Shown here: positions 44,038 through 56,559 of the stretch, in pieces
Layout of the letters: each line of letters opens with the position of its first letter
How positions within the stretch are numbered: the first letter of the stretch is position 1
Source: Strigamia acuminata
Lineage: Eukaryota; Arthropoda; Chilopoda; Geophilomorpha; Linotaeniidae
NCBI GenBank assembly: GCA_949358305.1
Contig: OX442314.1
Location: 52,516,369 to 52,580,368, forward strand
Direction of reading: 5' to 3'
Length of the DNA stretch: 64,000 nucleotides
Made by a program: the position numbers and the translations under genes
The notes under the pieces: model-generated
What the model saw: only the letters and a program-made list of their open reading frames with translations
What the model was told of the DNA's origin: nothing
Databases searched by the model: none

Positions 44038-47000
44038 GTAGGTCGGGAAATAGAACGCGTTCGTCCCGGCGAATAGTGGCAGCTGGGGTCGTCGAGTGAG
44101 TGGCGGCGGCAGCGGCAACCTCGATGACTCGCCCCGAAAATAAAGTCCCGCGTCGGCATCCCTTCGTGCGTCCTTCGTCCGTCTAATCCTCGCAGCGCGT
44201 GCGGTCGCGTGCATTCTACTCGTGTCCGATGTAGCGACCGGTACGAGGTAAAAAAAATATCACACGAAAAAGAAAGACGATTAAAATTTTAATTCTCCGG
44301 TTGTGGAACCGACTTCGCGGTTCGTGCTTTAATCGTTAATTAGATTATCGTCGTCGCAATTTATCGGAATAAAATTTTTACGGAAAATTGACATTTCCGT
44401 ATTTCATTTTCATCTTTCGGGGGTCTTGCGCCGTCATAATCGGAGCGAGTCTCGCTCGATGCGTTCGACGGACTTTGTGGGAGTTTCCAGATCGCCAGCG
44501 GAACGAGGGGCCGTGGCTCGTCCGAGCGGCGCAGTACCCGTCGAGTGGCGCGGTACCCGAGTTCTTGCATCCAACGGTGGACACATCTTTGTCGAGAGCA
44601 CCTCTCGGTCTCAGACCGGCCTTCGGGCCGGTCAAAAAAAATAAACAAATAAATAAATAAATAAATAAATAAACGAGTCGGCGAATAAAGGCGGTTGGGG
44701 TCGCTGGACGGTGGCGGTGGTGGTGGCAGCGGCAACCCCGACGACTCGTCGCAAAAGATAAGCTCCCGCGCCGGCATCCGTTTGCTCGTCTAAACCTCGC
44801 AGTGCGCGTGCGGTCGCGTGCATTCTACTCGTGTCCGATGTGGCGATCGGCATAGATCACCCGAAAAAGGAAAGACGATTAAAATTTTAATTCTCCGGTC
44901 GTGGCACCGACTTTGCGGCTCGTGCTTTAACCGTTAATTAGGTTATCTTCGTCGTAATTCGTTGGAATAAAATTTTTATAGAAAATCAGCCGTTATGCAT
45001 TTTATTTTCATCTTCCGGGGGTCTCGTGCCGTCGTAGTAGGCGTTAGTTTCAATCATCGCGTTCTACGGATTTTGAGGGGATCCTCAGATCGAGACCAAA
45101 GTGAGAGGGCCGTCGCCCCCGTCTCGTGCGCCGCTCGATCCCCGTTGGATGACAAGATGGCATTCGCCTCTCCCACCCGAGGATCGGTCGGTGGTGCGGT
45201 ATTTATGCTTGTGCACCAAATGGGTGGTCGACAGGTCCCCAATCGGTCTCGGGCTCAGACTGGCCTTCGGGCCGGTCAAAATAACAAATAAATGAATAAA
45301 TCGGAAATAGAACGCTCCCGTCCCGGCGAGACTAGGGGCGGGTGGCGTCGTTGAGCGGCGGCAGCGGCGGCGGTAGCCCCGACGACTCGCCCCGAAAAAA
45401 GGCTCCCGCACCGGCATTTCTTCGTCCGTCTAAACCTCGCAGCGCGCGTGCGGTCGCGTGCATTCTACTCGTGTCCGGTGTGGCGATCGGTACGGGGTAA
45501 AAAAAAAATATTACACGCAAAAGGAAAGACGATTAAAATTTTAGTTCTCCGGTCGTGGAACCGACTTTGCGGTTCGTGCTTTAACCGTTAATTAGGTTAT
45601 CTTCGTCGCAACTCGTCGTAATAAAAATTTCACAGAAAATCAGCCGTTTCGTATTTTATTTTCATCTCACGGTGGTCTGGCGCCGTCATAGTCGACGGAA
45701 GTCTCTCCGAACACGTTCAACGGGCTTCACGAACGCTTTCAGATCGAATGCGGAACTCGGGCCCGCCGCTTGGTCGAGCGGCGCAGTACCCGCCGAGCGG
45801 CGTGGTAGCCGGGTTCTCGCGTATGGCGATAGGGGGTCCTTTCTAAACAAACACCTCTCTCGGTCTCAGACTGGCCTTCGGGTCGGTCAAAATAATAAAT
45901 AAATGAATCGGAAATAGAACGCACCCGTTCTCGCTCGGTCTACCGGCGAATGGGAGCAGTTGGGGCCGTTGAGCGGCGACGACAGCAGCCCTAACGACTC
46001 GTCCCGAAAATAAGTTTCCGCACCGACATCCGTTCGCTTATTTAAACCCCATGACGCGCGCGTGGTTGCCTGCATTTTTCGGCTTGTTTCGACACGTTTC
46101 GACGTCGACGCGCGACCGTGAGCAAAGTCCTCAGCAACATATGGACATGAGTGTGTCTTTGCTCGCGATCTACGCGTTTGAGCGCGTTACGACGCGCGAT
46201 AATGCACGTGATGCGATGGGGGTGAGCGCGACACGGGCTTTTGGCGCGGGCGTCGGTAATGATGTCCGTCAACGTGGATGAATGTCCGCGAAGTGTTTGG
46301 TGTTTATGGCAACGCACCAGGACGCAATTAACAACCAACAAGAATTAAAAATATAACTGTTTAACAAAAAGAAACTCCTATAATGTTGAAACAATAAAGA
46401 AAACGCAAAATTCAGATTCAAATTTAGATTTGAATTAGGTCAGATTAGGCCAGGTTGTAGATCCACAGACTCTCGAGACGACAACAAGAAAATAAAAAGG
46501 ATGCGTTTATCGTTTGTAGGTAGAATCTCGCGCCGAGTTAAATAAAAGTCTTTAAAAAATAGAAATCGATTTCCCGGTCGTAGAATTAATTTTGTGTCAT
46601 GTGATCCAGTCATTAATTAGATTTTCGTGGTAGATGTTGCGTGAAACAAGATCGTGAACGTCTCAATTGGTTTACGATTTAAATTTCATCTCGCAATACA
46701 CGCTGCACCAACGTAGTCGACGCGAGTTTATATCACTGCACTCGATGGGTTTTGTGAGCATTTTTAGACCAATCGATCGTACAGCTTGTTTGCTAGTCTT
46801 CCTTTCGAGGTCAGTAGTTAACTCTTTGCACTCAATCTGTACGAGTCGCGGTAGCCGGGTTCTTGCATTCTATGATGCTGTTGGTTCCAACGGCGATACG
46901 CGTCTCCCGCCTCTCGGTCTCAGACTGGCCTTCGGGCCGGTCAAAAAAAAAGAAAAAAATTAATAAATAGATAAATAAGTCGGGAACAAAACGCATCCAT

Positions 47001-49460
47001 CCCGACGAATAGTGACAGTTGGGCTCGTTGAGCGGCGGCAGCGGCGGCGGTAGCCCCGACGACTCGCCCCGAAAATAAGCTCCCGCACCGGCATTTCTTC
47101 GTCCGTCTAAACCTCGCAGCGCGCGTGCGGTCGCGTGCATTCTACTCGTGTCCGGTGTGGCGATCGGTACGGGGTAAAAAAAAAAATATTACACGCAAAA
47201 GGAAAGACGATTAAAATTTTAATTCTCCGGTCGTGGAACCGACTTTGTGGTTTGCGTTTTAACCGTTAATTAGGTTATCTTCGTCGCACTTTATCGCAAT
47301 AAAAATTTTATAGGAAACCCGCCGCTCCGCATTTTATTTTCACCTCCCGGGGGTCTTGCGCCGTCGTATTCGATGGCAGTCGCCTTCGGTGCGTTCAATT
47401 GACCCCGTGAGTGCTTTCGGATCGAGACCGATGTGAGAGGTCGACATTCACGCCCCGACGATCGGTGCGGACCACTGGCATTTTTTCACCCATCCGTTTA
47501 TCGGTCGTCGGTCCGATGCACGCTCCAGCCAGTGATTTTGTCGACGGGTCTCCGAGAGCGGTCTCGGTCTCAGACTGGCCTTCGGGCCGGTCAAAATAAT
47601 AAATAAATAAATAAATAAATAAATGGATCGGAAATAGGTCGCACCCGTCCCGGCGAGAATAAGGGTGGGTGGCGTCGTTGAGCGACGTCAGCGGCAGCGA
47701 CGTCAGCGGCAGCGACAGCCCCGACGACTAACTCGCCCCGAAAATAAGGTCCTGCGCCGGCATCCGTTCGTTCGTTCAAACCTCGCAGCGCTCGTGCGGT
47801 CGCGTGCATTCTACTCGTGTCCGACGTGGCGATCGGTACGGAGTAAAAAAAAAAAAGATCATCAGAGAAAGGAAGACGATTAAAATTTTAATTCTCCAGT
47901 CGTGGCACCGACTTTGCGGTTCGTGCTTTAACCGTTAATTAGGTTATCTTCGTTGTGGCAGATTCGAATAAAAGTTTTACAAAATAATCGTCGTTTTACA
48001 TTTTTAAATCATTTCCCAGGGACCGTGTACCGTCGCAGTCGATGCGAGTCCCGGTCATCGCATCCGATAGACATTGCGGACGTTTTTCAGATCGAGACTG
48101 GAGTACCTGTTGAGTACCAAATGGCCGGTCGGTCGTTGGTGTGGTTCCGTCTCCTAAAATGTTCGTCGCCATTTTCTGTTGGTCGAGTCGCCTACCATCC
48201 AATGGTCGGTCGGTGGGTCTCGGTCTCAGACTGGCCTTCGGGCCGGTCAAAATAACAAATAAATGAATAAATCGGAAATAGAACGTCCCCGTCCCGGCCA
48301 GAATAGGGGCAGGTGGTGTCGTTGAGCGGCGTCAGCGGCAGCGACAGCCCGGACGAATCGCCCCGAAAATAAGGTCCTGCGCTGGCATCCGTTTGTTCGT
48401 TCAAACCTCGCAGCGCTCGTGCGGTCGCGTGCATTCTACTCGTGTCCGACGTGGCGATCGGTACGGAGTAAAAAAAAAAAAGATCATCAGAGAAAGGAAG
48501 ACGATTAAAATTTTAATTCTCCGGTCGTGGCACCGACTTTGCGGTTCGTACTTTAACCGTTAATTAGGTTATCTTCGTCGTAATTCGTTGGAATAAAAAT
48601 TTTATAGAAAATGAGCCGTTTCGTATTTTATTTTCATCTTCCGGGGGTCTCGCGCCGTCGTTGTGGACGGGAGTCTTCCCGAACACGTTCGATGGGTTTT
48701 GCCAACACTTTCAGATCGAACTCGGGACTCGGGCCCGCCGCTCGGTCGAGCGGCGCACAGTACCCGCCGAGCGGCGCGGTATCCGATATAAAAGGACCCT
48801 TGCTTCGCCACGGTCTCAGACTGGCCTTCGGGCCGGTCAAAATAATAAATAAATAAATAAATAAATAAGTCCGAAAATGGAACGTATCCGTCCCGACGAA
48901 TAGATGCGGTTGGGGTCGTTGAGCGACAGCGGCGGCAGCGGCAGCCCCGACGACTCGCCCCGAAAATAAGCTCCCTTACCGGCATTCCTTCGACCGTCTA
49001 AACCTCGCAGCATGCGTGCGGTCGCGTGCATTCTACTCGTGTCCGATGTGGCGATCGGTACGAGGTAAAAAAAATATCACACGAAAAAAGAAAGACGATT
49101 AAAATTTTAATTCTTCGGTCGTGGGACCGACTTTGCGGTCCGTGCTTTAACCGTTAATTAGGTTATCTTCGTCGTAATTCGTTGGAATAAAAATTTTATA
49201 GAAAATGAGCCGTTTCGTATTTTATTTTCATCTTCCGGGGGTCTCGCGCCGTCGTTGTGGACGGGAGTCTTCCCGAACACGTTCGATGGGTTTTGCCAAC
49301 ACTTTCAGATCGAACTCGGGACTCGGGCCCGCCGCTCGGTCGAGCGGCGCACAGTACCCGCCGAGCGGCGCGGTATTTGATACCCGTCTCTGTAAAAGCA
49401 GCCGTGCTTTTTCGGTCTCAGACTGGCCTTCGGGCCGGTCAAAATAATAAATAAATAAGT
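43020..49460. repeat. Array of ten ~0.6-kb units with UUCG hairpin and A/T tail
   Basis: Each unit has in order: a conserved A/T-rich block (…CGTTAATTAGGTTATCTTCG), a GC-rich part of varying divergence, the hairpin GACTGGCC-TTCG-GGCCGGTC, an AAAATAA(ATAA)n tail, then a GC-rich block ending near GCATTCTACTCGTGTCCG. Hairpins start at 43348, 43939, 44614, 45258, 45869, 46923, 47573, 48229, 48819 and 49421; spacing is 590–675 bp except one of 1054 where extra sequence lies at about 46080–46640. The part just before the hairpin differs strongly between units. A tail after a stem looks like the 3' end of a retroposon. I do not recognise the family. Confidence 0.8.
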
Positions 49461-50688
49461 CGAGAATGGGCCACCGCCGGCCGGTGGGGCCAATCGTCGC
49501 GGGTGGGTGGGGCAGGCAGCCAACCGTCCACCGATCGATCGATCGATTGATTGATCGACCGACCAATCAATCGGTTTTCAGATTTCGGGTTTTCACGGGT
49601 CCCAGGTTTTTCAGGTTTTTCAGATTTTTCAGATTTCAGATTTCAGATTTCAGATTTCAGATTTCACATCGAATAATGTACGGAGTCTCTTCGGTGCCAT
49701 TCTCATTTTGACCGTTAAGGACAGACAGACTGCTCCTCGACCAGGACCGACTAATGCGACAACTAGACCCGTCGCCCGTCGCGCGAGCCCGCCTCATTTT
49801 TTTCGCTCGTTTATTCACGCTTAGTTTTAAGAAAAATTTTCAAATTTTACAAATGTACACAAATAAAAAGACCGTTTACTTTTCGCTCCAATTGTTTATT
49901 CTTTATACGCCTTTACAACTCTTACGAGAAGATAAATAGAAAGCGAGAAAATATAATCGATCAACCACGCCGTCGGCGCCTAACCCGAACCCGTAGTCCC
50001 CGCTTCGTTCTTCTCCTCCCCGTTCACGGGACGGGCCGAACACCGAACACCGAGCGCCGAGCGCTGCGCGGGCACCCGGTGGCGCAACCGGGCAACATGA
50101 CGCGGCACGATTCAAAACGCCGATCGTTTATTCGTTTCATTTTATTTTGTTTCGTTTCGTTTCATTTTATTGTTTCACTTTGTTTTATTTTGTTTCATTT
50201 TTTCTTTTTAATTCGCATCGCCGAGCGTCGCGTCGCAGCGCCGTGACATCGAGGTGAACAGCGGATCAAGCTTTTTCCCGCCATTGTTGTGCCCTTCTCC
50301 TTCTTCGCGACGCACACGCGTACATATATCGGTTCGCTGGACTCCGTAGAGTGGGAAAAACAAACAAACAAACAAACAAAAAAAAAACGAACAAACGAGT
50401 AAGTAAGGCTATCCAATCGCATTATTTCTTAAAAAAAAAACAAACAAACGAGAGAAGAAACGGAACGGGCGAATAAAAACGGCGTGCCATGCGGGACAGC
50501 GTGCGTGAGCACGGAGGAGGGGGGAAACCCCGTCGATATCAAACGACTAGATTCAACGTTGGTTTTGTGGTTACTACTCGCGGCGCTATTATTTGTCCGT
50601 CCGTTCGTCCGTTAATCGGTCTAATGAATTAACCAATTAATTGATTAAACGACCAATTCGTTTATAAGTAGGCGATTGATCGACGAAA
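49461..50688. repeat. Low-complexity intergenic DNA
   Basis: Short tandem runs: (GATC/GATT)n near 49535–49560, (TTTCAGA)n near 49610–49670, (TTTCATTTTG)n near 50135–50205, (AAAC)n near 50360–50385. No convincing gene apart from the start of the next one. Confidence 0.5.
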
Positions 50689-51988
50689 ATGGACGACGAG
50701 CAACGAGGAGTGGGCGAAGAACGGACGGGAGTGAACCCCGAGGGCGGAGGTGTCACGGAGACCCACGCGGAAACAGGCGCCGAGGAGGTGGTGCACGTTT
50801 TGTCGTCGCCGAACGGAACAGCGGGAACCGAGAGCGCGGACCCGGGCGCCAGCCAGTCGTTTCCGAGCACGTTGTCCGGATTGGAAGGTGTACGCAAACC
50901 CCGTCCAATGTAAGTACCACGGCGCGACCGGGTTCGTGCGGGATACCATTTACATTCGTTTTCGTTTTTCGATAGACGACTCGACAGCGACAACGACGAC
51001 GACAGCGACAATGGCAATGGCAACAACGGCGGTGGCGGCGACAACGGCAACGGCGGCAACGAAGCCAACGACGGCAACAGCGGCGGTGACGGGGCAACGG
51101 GGCGCGAGGTCGAAGCCATGCAAGCCAAGATCAACACCCTGGAAGTTGAACTGGAAGAATTGAGGTCGAACCTCGCCAACCACGGCGAAAGACTGGGGGC
51201 TCTCGAGGCGATGCTCCCAGTCCCTCCCAGCGGGTCGCAGTCGCAACAAACAGACTTTGGCTCCTACGACTCTGCGAAGGTGAGCAACGGCGCCCGCCCG
51301 TGTCGTCGATTCACTCGTTTTTTCTTCTTCTTCTTCTTCTTCTTCGTTCAGGACAAGCCCGTTCGCAGCAGGGTGGGGATGTGTTGGCTGTGCCGCAGGA
51401 AGCGCGCGAACTACGCCTACGACGACGACGACGGCGACGGCGACGACGACGACGGCGATGGGGGCGGATGGAAACCGGCTGGCCCACTCAAGGACATTGG
51501 CGATCACTGGCGGAGTGTGCACACCGTAGCCAGAGACTTTGAGGCGGCCAGGCAATTGCTGCGCGGCCACATCGGCACATTCGACGGCTTTTGCCAGGTA
51601 CGTATGTATGCATGTGTTTCCTCGCGCGGTCTCTCGGTGTCGTCGCTGAACAAATCGTATGTTTTTGTTTTTTTTGTTTTTTTTACCCGACAGGAACTGT
51701 TTTCGACGACGGAGCACGCGTCCGACTGCCCTTTGTGCGACACGCAGCCGGATGACCTGAGGCAACATCTTTGGACGAAACATAAATTTTACGTACCGAT
51801 CGCGACGATAAGGTCGAGCATCGACCAAAGGGGATGCGACGAACCGAAACTACCGGCGCCGAAACGCCCGGCGCCGCAACGTGTCCCGGATCAACCGAAA
51901 CGACGAAAGGGCGAGGCAGAAAAGAAGGTGAAAGAAAAACGCCTCGGTTTATTCGTTCGTTCATTGATTATTTTAATTTTTTATTCAC

Positions 51989-52082
<94 letters not shown>

Positions 52083-53699
52083 ACACACACACACAGGTAG
52101 TCATCCCAGTAGAACAAAGCAACTTGGACCTGATGAAGGAAGGGTACACGAAGTGGATGTCGAACGTGCGTGACTGACTCGCGTCGAGGACTCGATCAAT
52201 CTATCGATCGAATTGACTCGTTCGTTTTCTTTTTCAGGAAGCCATCGACATGGTGCAACAACGCCCGGTGCTGGATCTCCTCTTCGGAAAGGACAAAGTC
52301 AGGGGCTTGTTTTCCATGCCCGCTTCTTTCCCTTCCCCGCGTCCCTCTCCTCTCGCTGGTACCTTTCGCATTGCCCCCGCTGCTGCAACTGCTCTTCGCA
52401 CCGCCGAGCAACGCGCCAAATCCGCCGCCGAGCAACGCGCCAAATCCCGCCGCCGAGCAACGCGCCAAATCCGCCGCCGAGCAACGCGCCAAATCCGCCG
52501 CCGAGCAACGCGCCAAATCCGCCGCCGAGCAACGCGCCAAATCCGCCGCCGAGCAACGCGCCAAATCCGCCGCCGAGCAACGCGCCAAATCCGCCGCCGA
52601 GCAACGCGCCAAATCCGCCGCCGAGCAACGCGCCAAATCCGCCGCCGAGCAACGCGCCAAATCCGCCGCCGAGCAACGTGCCAAACCCACCACCGAGCAA
52701 CGCGCCAAATCTACTGTTGTTGCCGCTAAACACGCCGGATCCATTAAACGTGCAGACGACAATAGCAACAGCAGCAGCAGCAGCGGCGGCGACGACGACG
52801 GCGCCGAGGACAGTGGTGCCGACCTCTTCACCGGCGCCCGCCCCGATCGTGGTGCCGGTGCCGGTGCCACCAGCAAGTCCCGAGAATACGACGTCGACCT
52901 CTCGCGCGATCCCATCACCGTACGCGGCTTCACTTTCGTGCGTAGTCGGGTACCCGGCATCCCGCTCGTCCGCGACGACGACGATGATGAGGAACGCGCT
53001 CGCCGCGAAGTCCGCAAGAAGAACCGCGCGAAGGTAGAGTGCGAAGGCCAAATGATCCGCGCACAGAGTCGCGAGATACAGCGTCGGCGAGAAAGTGAGT
53101 TCGAACTCGAACACGCCGAACACGAGCCCTCGCCCGGGCACAGTCGCGGCACCGGGTCGCGGTCGCGGTCGCGGTCGCGGTCGCAATCGCGGTCGCAGTC
53201 GCAGTCGCGGTCGCAGTCGCAGTCGCGGTCGCGGTCGCGATCGCAGTCGCGGTCGCGGTCGCAGTCGAAGGAGTCGCGATCGAAGGAGTCGCGATCGAAG
53301 GAGTCGCAGTCGCAGTCGTGGTCGCAGTCGCGGTCATCTTCTTCGCGGCCGTTTTCGCAACCGTTCAAGGTAAGAAACGAAAAATCTCGTCCCGTATTGT
53401 CTCGTTTTTCTTTCTTTCTTTCTTTCTTTCTTTCTCGTATCCGTTCACAAATTCGCTCGTTTCAAATTTCAGACGTCCCTGTATCGCCACGATCGGAGTG
53501 GTGCCGCTGGCTCCAAGGCAACCGGTTGCGACAGTATCTACTGTCTCGGGGTGGCCGACCCGCGGATCAAATGCTCCGAGTGTTTATGCTCGGTGCACGA
53601 AGAGTGCGTGGGGCGGCCGTGGACCAAACGACTCGGCCGAAGCGAAGGTTTTGTCTGCAGCGGTTGTCGCGACGAACCCCTCTGCTCCAAACTGCGGTA

Positions 53700-53746
<47 letters not shown>

Positions 53747-54300
53747 CGGTGTTGATCGTTTTTCGTTCGTCGAACTAATCCCGAATTTCTCTCGCAGGTG
53801 CTCCGTCTACACGACCAAAGAGGGCCTGGCCCGCAAAGAGCACGCTTGCTACCGGCACATCGCGAATGTCCTCCGAGGCGAGTCGGCGAGTTGGCGGATG
53901 AGCGCGTTTAAAGGGACCACCAGCGCGCGAGAAGACCTGGTGACGGACCAACACGAGGCGTTGATCAGAGACAAGGCGGTGGTACGGGTTAACGAATCGT
54001 TCGCTCGTTCGTTTGTTTGTTCGCTCGTTTAAATTTCCATTCACGTTTCAGAGTCGATGGCTGGTTCGCAAGATCGAGGGTCTCTACGAAGCGGAGGTCG
54101 GTTTGCTTCCACCGAAAGGCATTCCCCGCATGCCGCCGGATCGTCTCGCGACGATAGTGCCCAAGGTCCTGGTCCCGGAGTACATGGTCCGGTTGATCGC
54201 GGCAACGGAGGATATCGACCGAGACCACGCGGAGTTTCTATTGGAATACTGTGACCGTCCGCCGTATGCACTCGACGACCGGAGCTTCGAGTCGGTGTGA
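50689..54300 (+). CDS. Nine-exon zinc-finger and PHD-finger protein
   Basis: Predicted exons: 50689–50909, 50976–51279, 51352–51597, 51694–51927, 52097–52165, 52238–53369, 53473–53696, 53798–53981, 54052–54300; all junctions agree in phase, about 953 aa. Exon 2 has an Asn/Gly/Asp stretch and a coiled coil. Zinc-finger-like sites: C186/C189/H227/H232 (acidic insert) and a clean C2H2, C269/C272/H282/H287. Exon 6 has an 8-residue AEQRAKSA repeat, an acidic part and a long Arg-Ser tract. Exon 7 is a C4HC3 PHD finger (C754, C759, C769, C772, H777, C780, C797, C800). PHD fingers read histone tails, so a chromatin role is likely. Exon 6 needs one extra base near 52446 skipped to stay in frame. Family not recognised. 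Confidence 0.68.
51986..52095 (+). repeat. (CT)n and (CA)n microsatellite ending in a splice acceptor
   Basis: About 90 bp of CT followed by CA repeats in intron 4, running directly into the CAG acceptor at 52094–52096. It acts as a polypyrimidine tract. Confidence 0.85.
52401..52711 (+). repeat. 24-bp coding minisatellite in exon 6 of the zinc-finger gene
   Basis: About 13 copies of GCCGCCGAGCAACGCGCCAAATCC, eight codons per unit. Near 52446–52448 one copy has an extra C, so the AEQRAKSA reading moves from one frame to the next at that point. Copies are nearly identical, which fits recent slippage or unequal exchange. Confidence 0.85.
53705..53746 (+). repeat. Poly-T run in intron 7 of the zinc-finger gene
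   Basis: About 42 T in a row near the 5' end of the intron. Confidence 0.9.
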
Positions 54301-54558
54301 GCGAGCGAGCGAGCGAGCGAGCGACCGACCGACTTAGAACGACCGACCGACCGACCGACCAACCGACTTAGAACGAACGACCGACCAACCGACTTAGAAC
54401 GACCGACCGACCGATTGACCGACCGACCGACCGACCGACTTAGAATGACGCGAGCTGGACAGGCAGACAGCGAGCGAGCGAGGTGGACGACCGAACGCGC
54501 GAGCGACATCGACGACGTCGTCCGCGACCTATTTATTTATTTTTTTTATTTATTTTTT

Positions 54559-54633
<75 letters not shown>

Positions 54634-54960
54634 TTTTTCTCCATTCGTTCATTCATTCGTTCACCCATTCATTTATTTATTTGTTTATGTATACATACAT
54701 ACATACATATACACATGTATATATATACATTTTGTTGTTGTGTTATCTGCTCTCTCGAATAAATCAGCGAGTAAACCACACGCCTCGCCTCTCTCTCTCT
54801 TCATTTCTTCTCAAAAACGTTCAAATCAACCTACGAGGTTGAAACAAACAAAAAAGAAAGAAACCCGAAGTAAAGTAAAGTAAAGTAAAGTAAAGTAAAG
54901 TAAAGTAGAGTAGAGTAGAGTAGAGTAGAGTAGAGTAGAGTAGAGTAGAGTAGAGTAAAA
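54301..54960. repeat. 3' flank of the zinc-finger gene, microsatellites
   Basis: (GAGC)n and (GACC)n from 54301 to 54440, a (TTTA)n run at 54528–54640, then AATAAA near 54758 that could be the poly(A) signal of the zinc-finger gene, and (AGTAA)n/(AGTAG)n at 54870–54958. Confidence 0.75.
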
Positions 54961-54974
54961 TAGAGCACTCGAAC

Positions 54975-56110
54975 CGAAAGCGACGAAATTCCAGACGACC
55001 ACGAAGACGCTTTATCTTCGGCCCCGGGTGGCCGAGCGGGCAGGGTGACCTGCCGCACGGAGCTGGTGACCGAAGGTTCGCGTCCCGCTCTCCCCCGACT
55101 TTTCGTTGGCAACATTGAATGATTGATTTGTATTAGTTGGTTTATTATACTGTGACAAGTTCTTGAAAATACTACTCTTCCGCAAGACTCGCGGGAGGGG
55201 GGGTCGAAGGTATCGGCCCTTCTTTATTTTATTTCATTTTATTTTATTCTATTTTTAATTTTATTTCCACCTACCTATCTACCCGTCTGTTTATTTATTT
55301 GTTTATTTATTTGTTTATTTATTTATTTATTTATTTATTTCTTTCTTTCTTTCTTTCTTTTTTCTTCCTTTCGTCTCTTTTCCTCTCGTTCGTTCGGCCA
55401 AAATGAAACGAATACTCGAATCGGAAGCGACGAAATTCTAGACGACCACGAGGACGCTTTATCTTCGGCCCCGGGTGGCCGAGCGAGTAGAGTGACCTAC
55501 CGCACGGAGCTGGTGACCGAGAGTTCGAGTCCCGCTCTCCCGACTTTCCGTTTCTCCGAAATTATTCGGTAACATCTCTTTCTTTCTTCGTAATTACTCG
55601 TTATCGTACTAGTGGTTTATTAATACATTCTCATGGGCAATACTCTCCCGCAAGACCCGCGGGAGGGGGGGTCGAAGGTATCGGCCCTTCTTTATTTTAT
55701 TTCACTTTATTTTCATTATTTTTTTTTTTCTATTTATTTTTTTTATTTCCACCCATTTATCTATTTATTCATTTATTCATTCGCGTCTCTCTTTCGTTCA
55801 TTTGGCCAAAGTGAAGTAGAATAGAGTACTCGAATTGGGGCCGACACAATTCCAAGCCACTACGAGGGCGGTTTATCTTCGGCCCCGGGTGGCCGAGCGG
55901 GTAGGGTGACCTGCCGCACGGAGACGTGGACCGAAAGTTCGAGTCCCGCTCCCGCCGACTTTTCATTTCACCGATGTTTTCTCAGAAACCCTTCTTCTAT
56001 GATTGATTTGTTACAAATGAGTACTTTACTAACGCATTCTCATGAATACTACTCTCTCGCAAGACCCGCGGGAGGGGGGGTCGAAGGTATCGGCCCTTCT
56101 TTATTTTATT
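54975..56110 (+). mobile_element. Three tandem tRNA-headed SINE-like units, left cluster
   Basis: Units of about 410–450 bp. Each has a lead-in ending TTTATCTTC, a tRNA-Ser/Leu-like head, a unique body, a GCGGGAGGGGGGGTCGAAGG block and a T-rich tail. Heads start at about 55020, 55467 and 55881, with A box TGGCCGAGCGG (A at the last base in the second) and B box close to GGTTCGAGTCC. No ORF. The head marks a tRNA-derived retroposon; the tandem layout is unusual. Confidence 0.7.
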
Positions 56111-56559
56111 CGACCTCCCTCCTCTCGTTCTTTTATTTTATTTCATTCCACTTTTTTATTTTATTTATTTTTTTTACTTATTTCTTTCCATTCTTCTCTC
56201 TTTTTATTCATTCATTCATTCATTCATTCATTCATTCATTCATTTATTTGGTTCGTTTTGTTTTTATAAATACAGTCCGCGTCGTCAGGTGCCGCTCTAC
56301 AGAGTTTGCGCCGCAGCAAAACAACACCCATTCCTACCTTTGACCCCGCTCGACGGCGTCATTCAATCCGCACGCACCATCGTCGAAAAAGAAAGAAAAA
56401 GAAACGAGAAACGAGAAATAAACCAATAAAGAAAGACGAGCCAGCCGACCGACCAACTTTCCCGGTTCGTGTTTATTAATTTATTAATCAATTAATTGAT
56501 TAATTGATTGGTTGGCTAAACGACCGTTTCGTCCGTTCGTTCGTTCGTTCGTTTAAGCC
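56111..56559. repeat. T-rich and (ATTC)n sequence upstream of the transposase gene
   Basis: Includes (ATTC)n at 56208–56241, an AATAAA near 56417 and (TTCG)n just before the transposase ATG. No gene seen. Confidence 0.5.

Noticed and set aside
43366-49031. Series of minus-strand ORFs beginning Met-His-Ala-Thr-Ala-Arg in the 0.6-kb units
   Set aside because: They recur because the DNA repeats. They run into the A/T tail, lengths differ and frames break between units. I see no selection for protein sequence.
52213-53037. Frame with PPPSNAPN repeats in the zinc-finger gene
   Set aside because: It is one of three open frames across the minisatellite. Only the AEQRAKSA frame connects in phase to the PHD exon.
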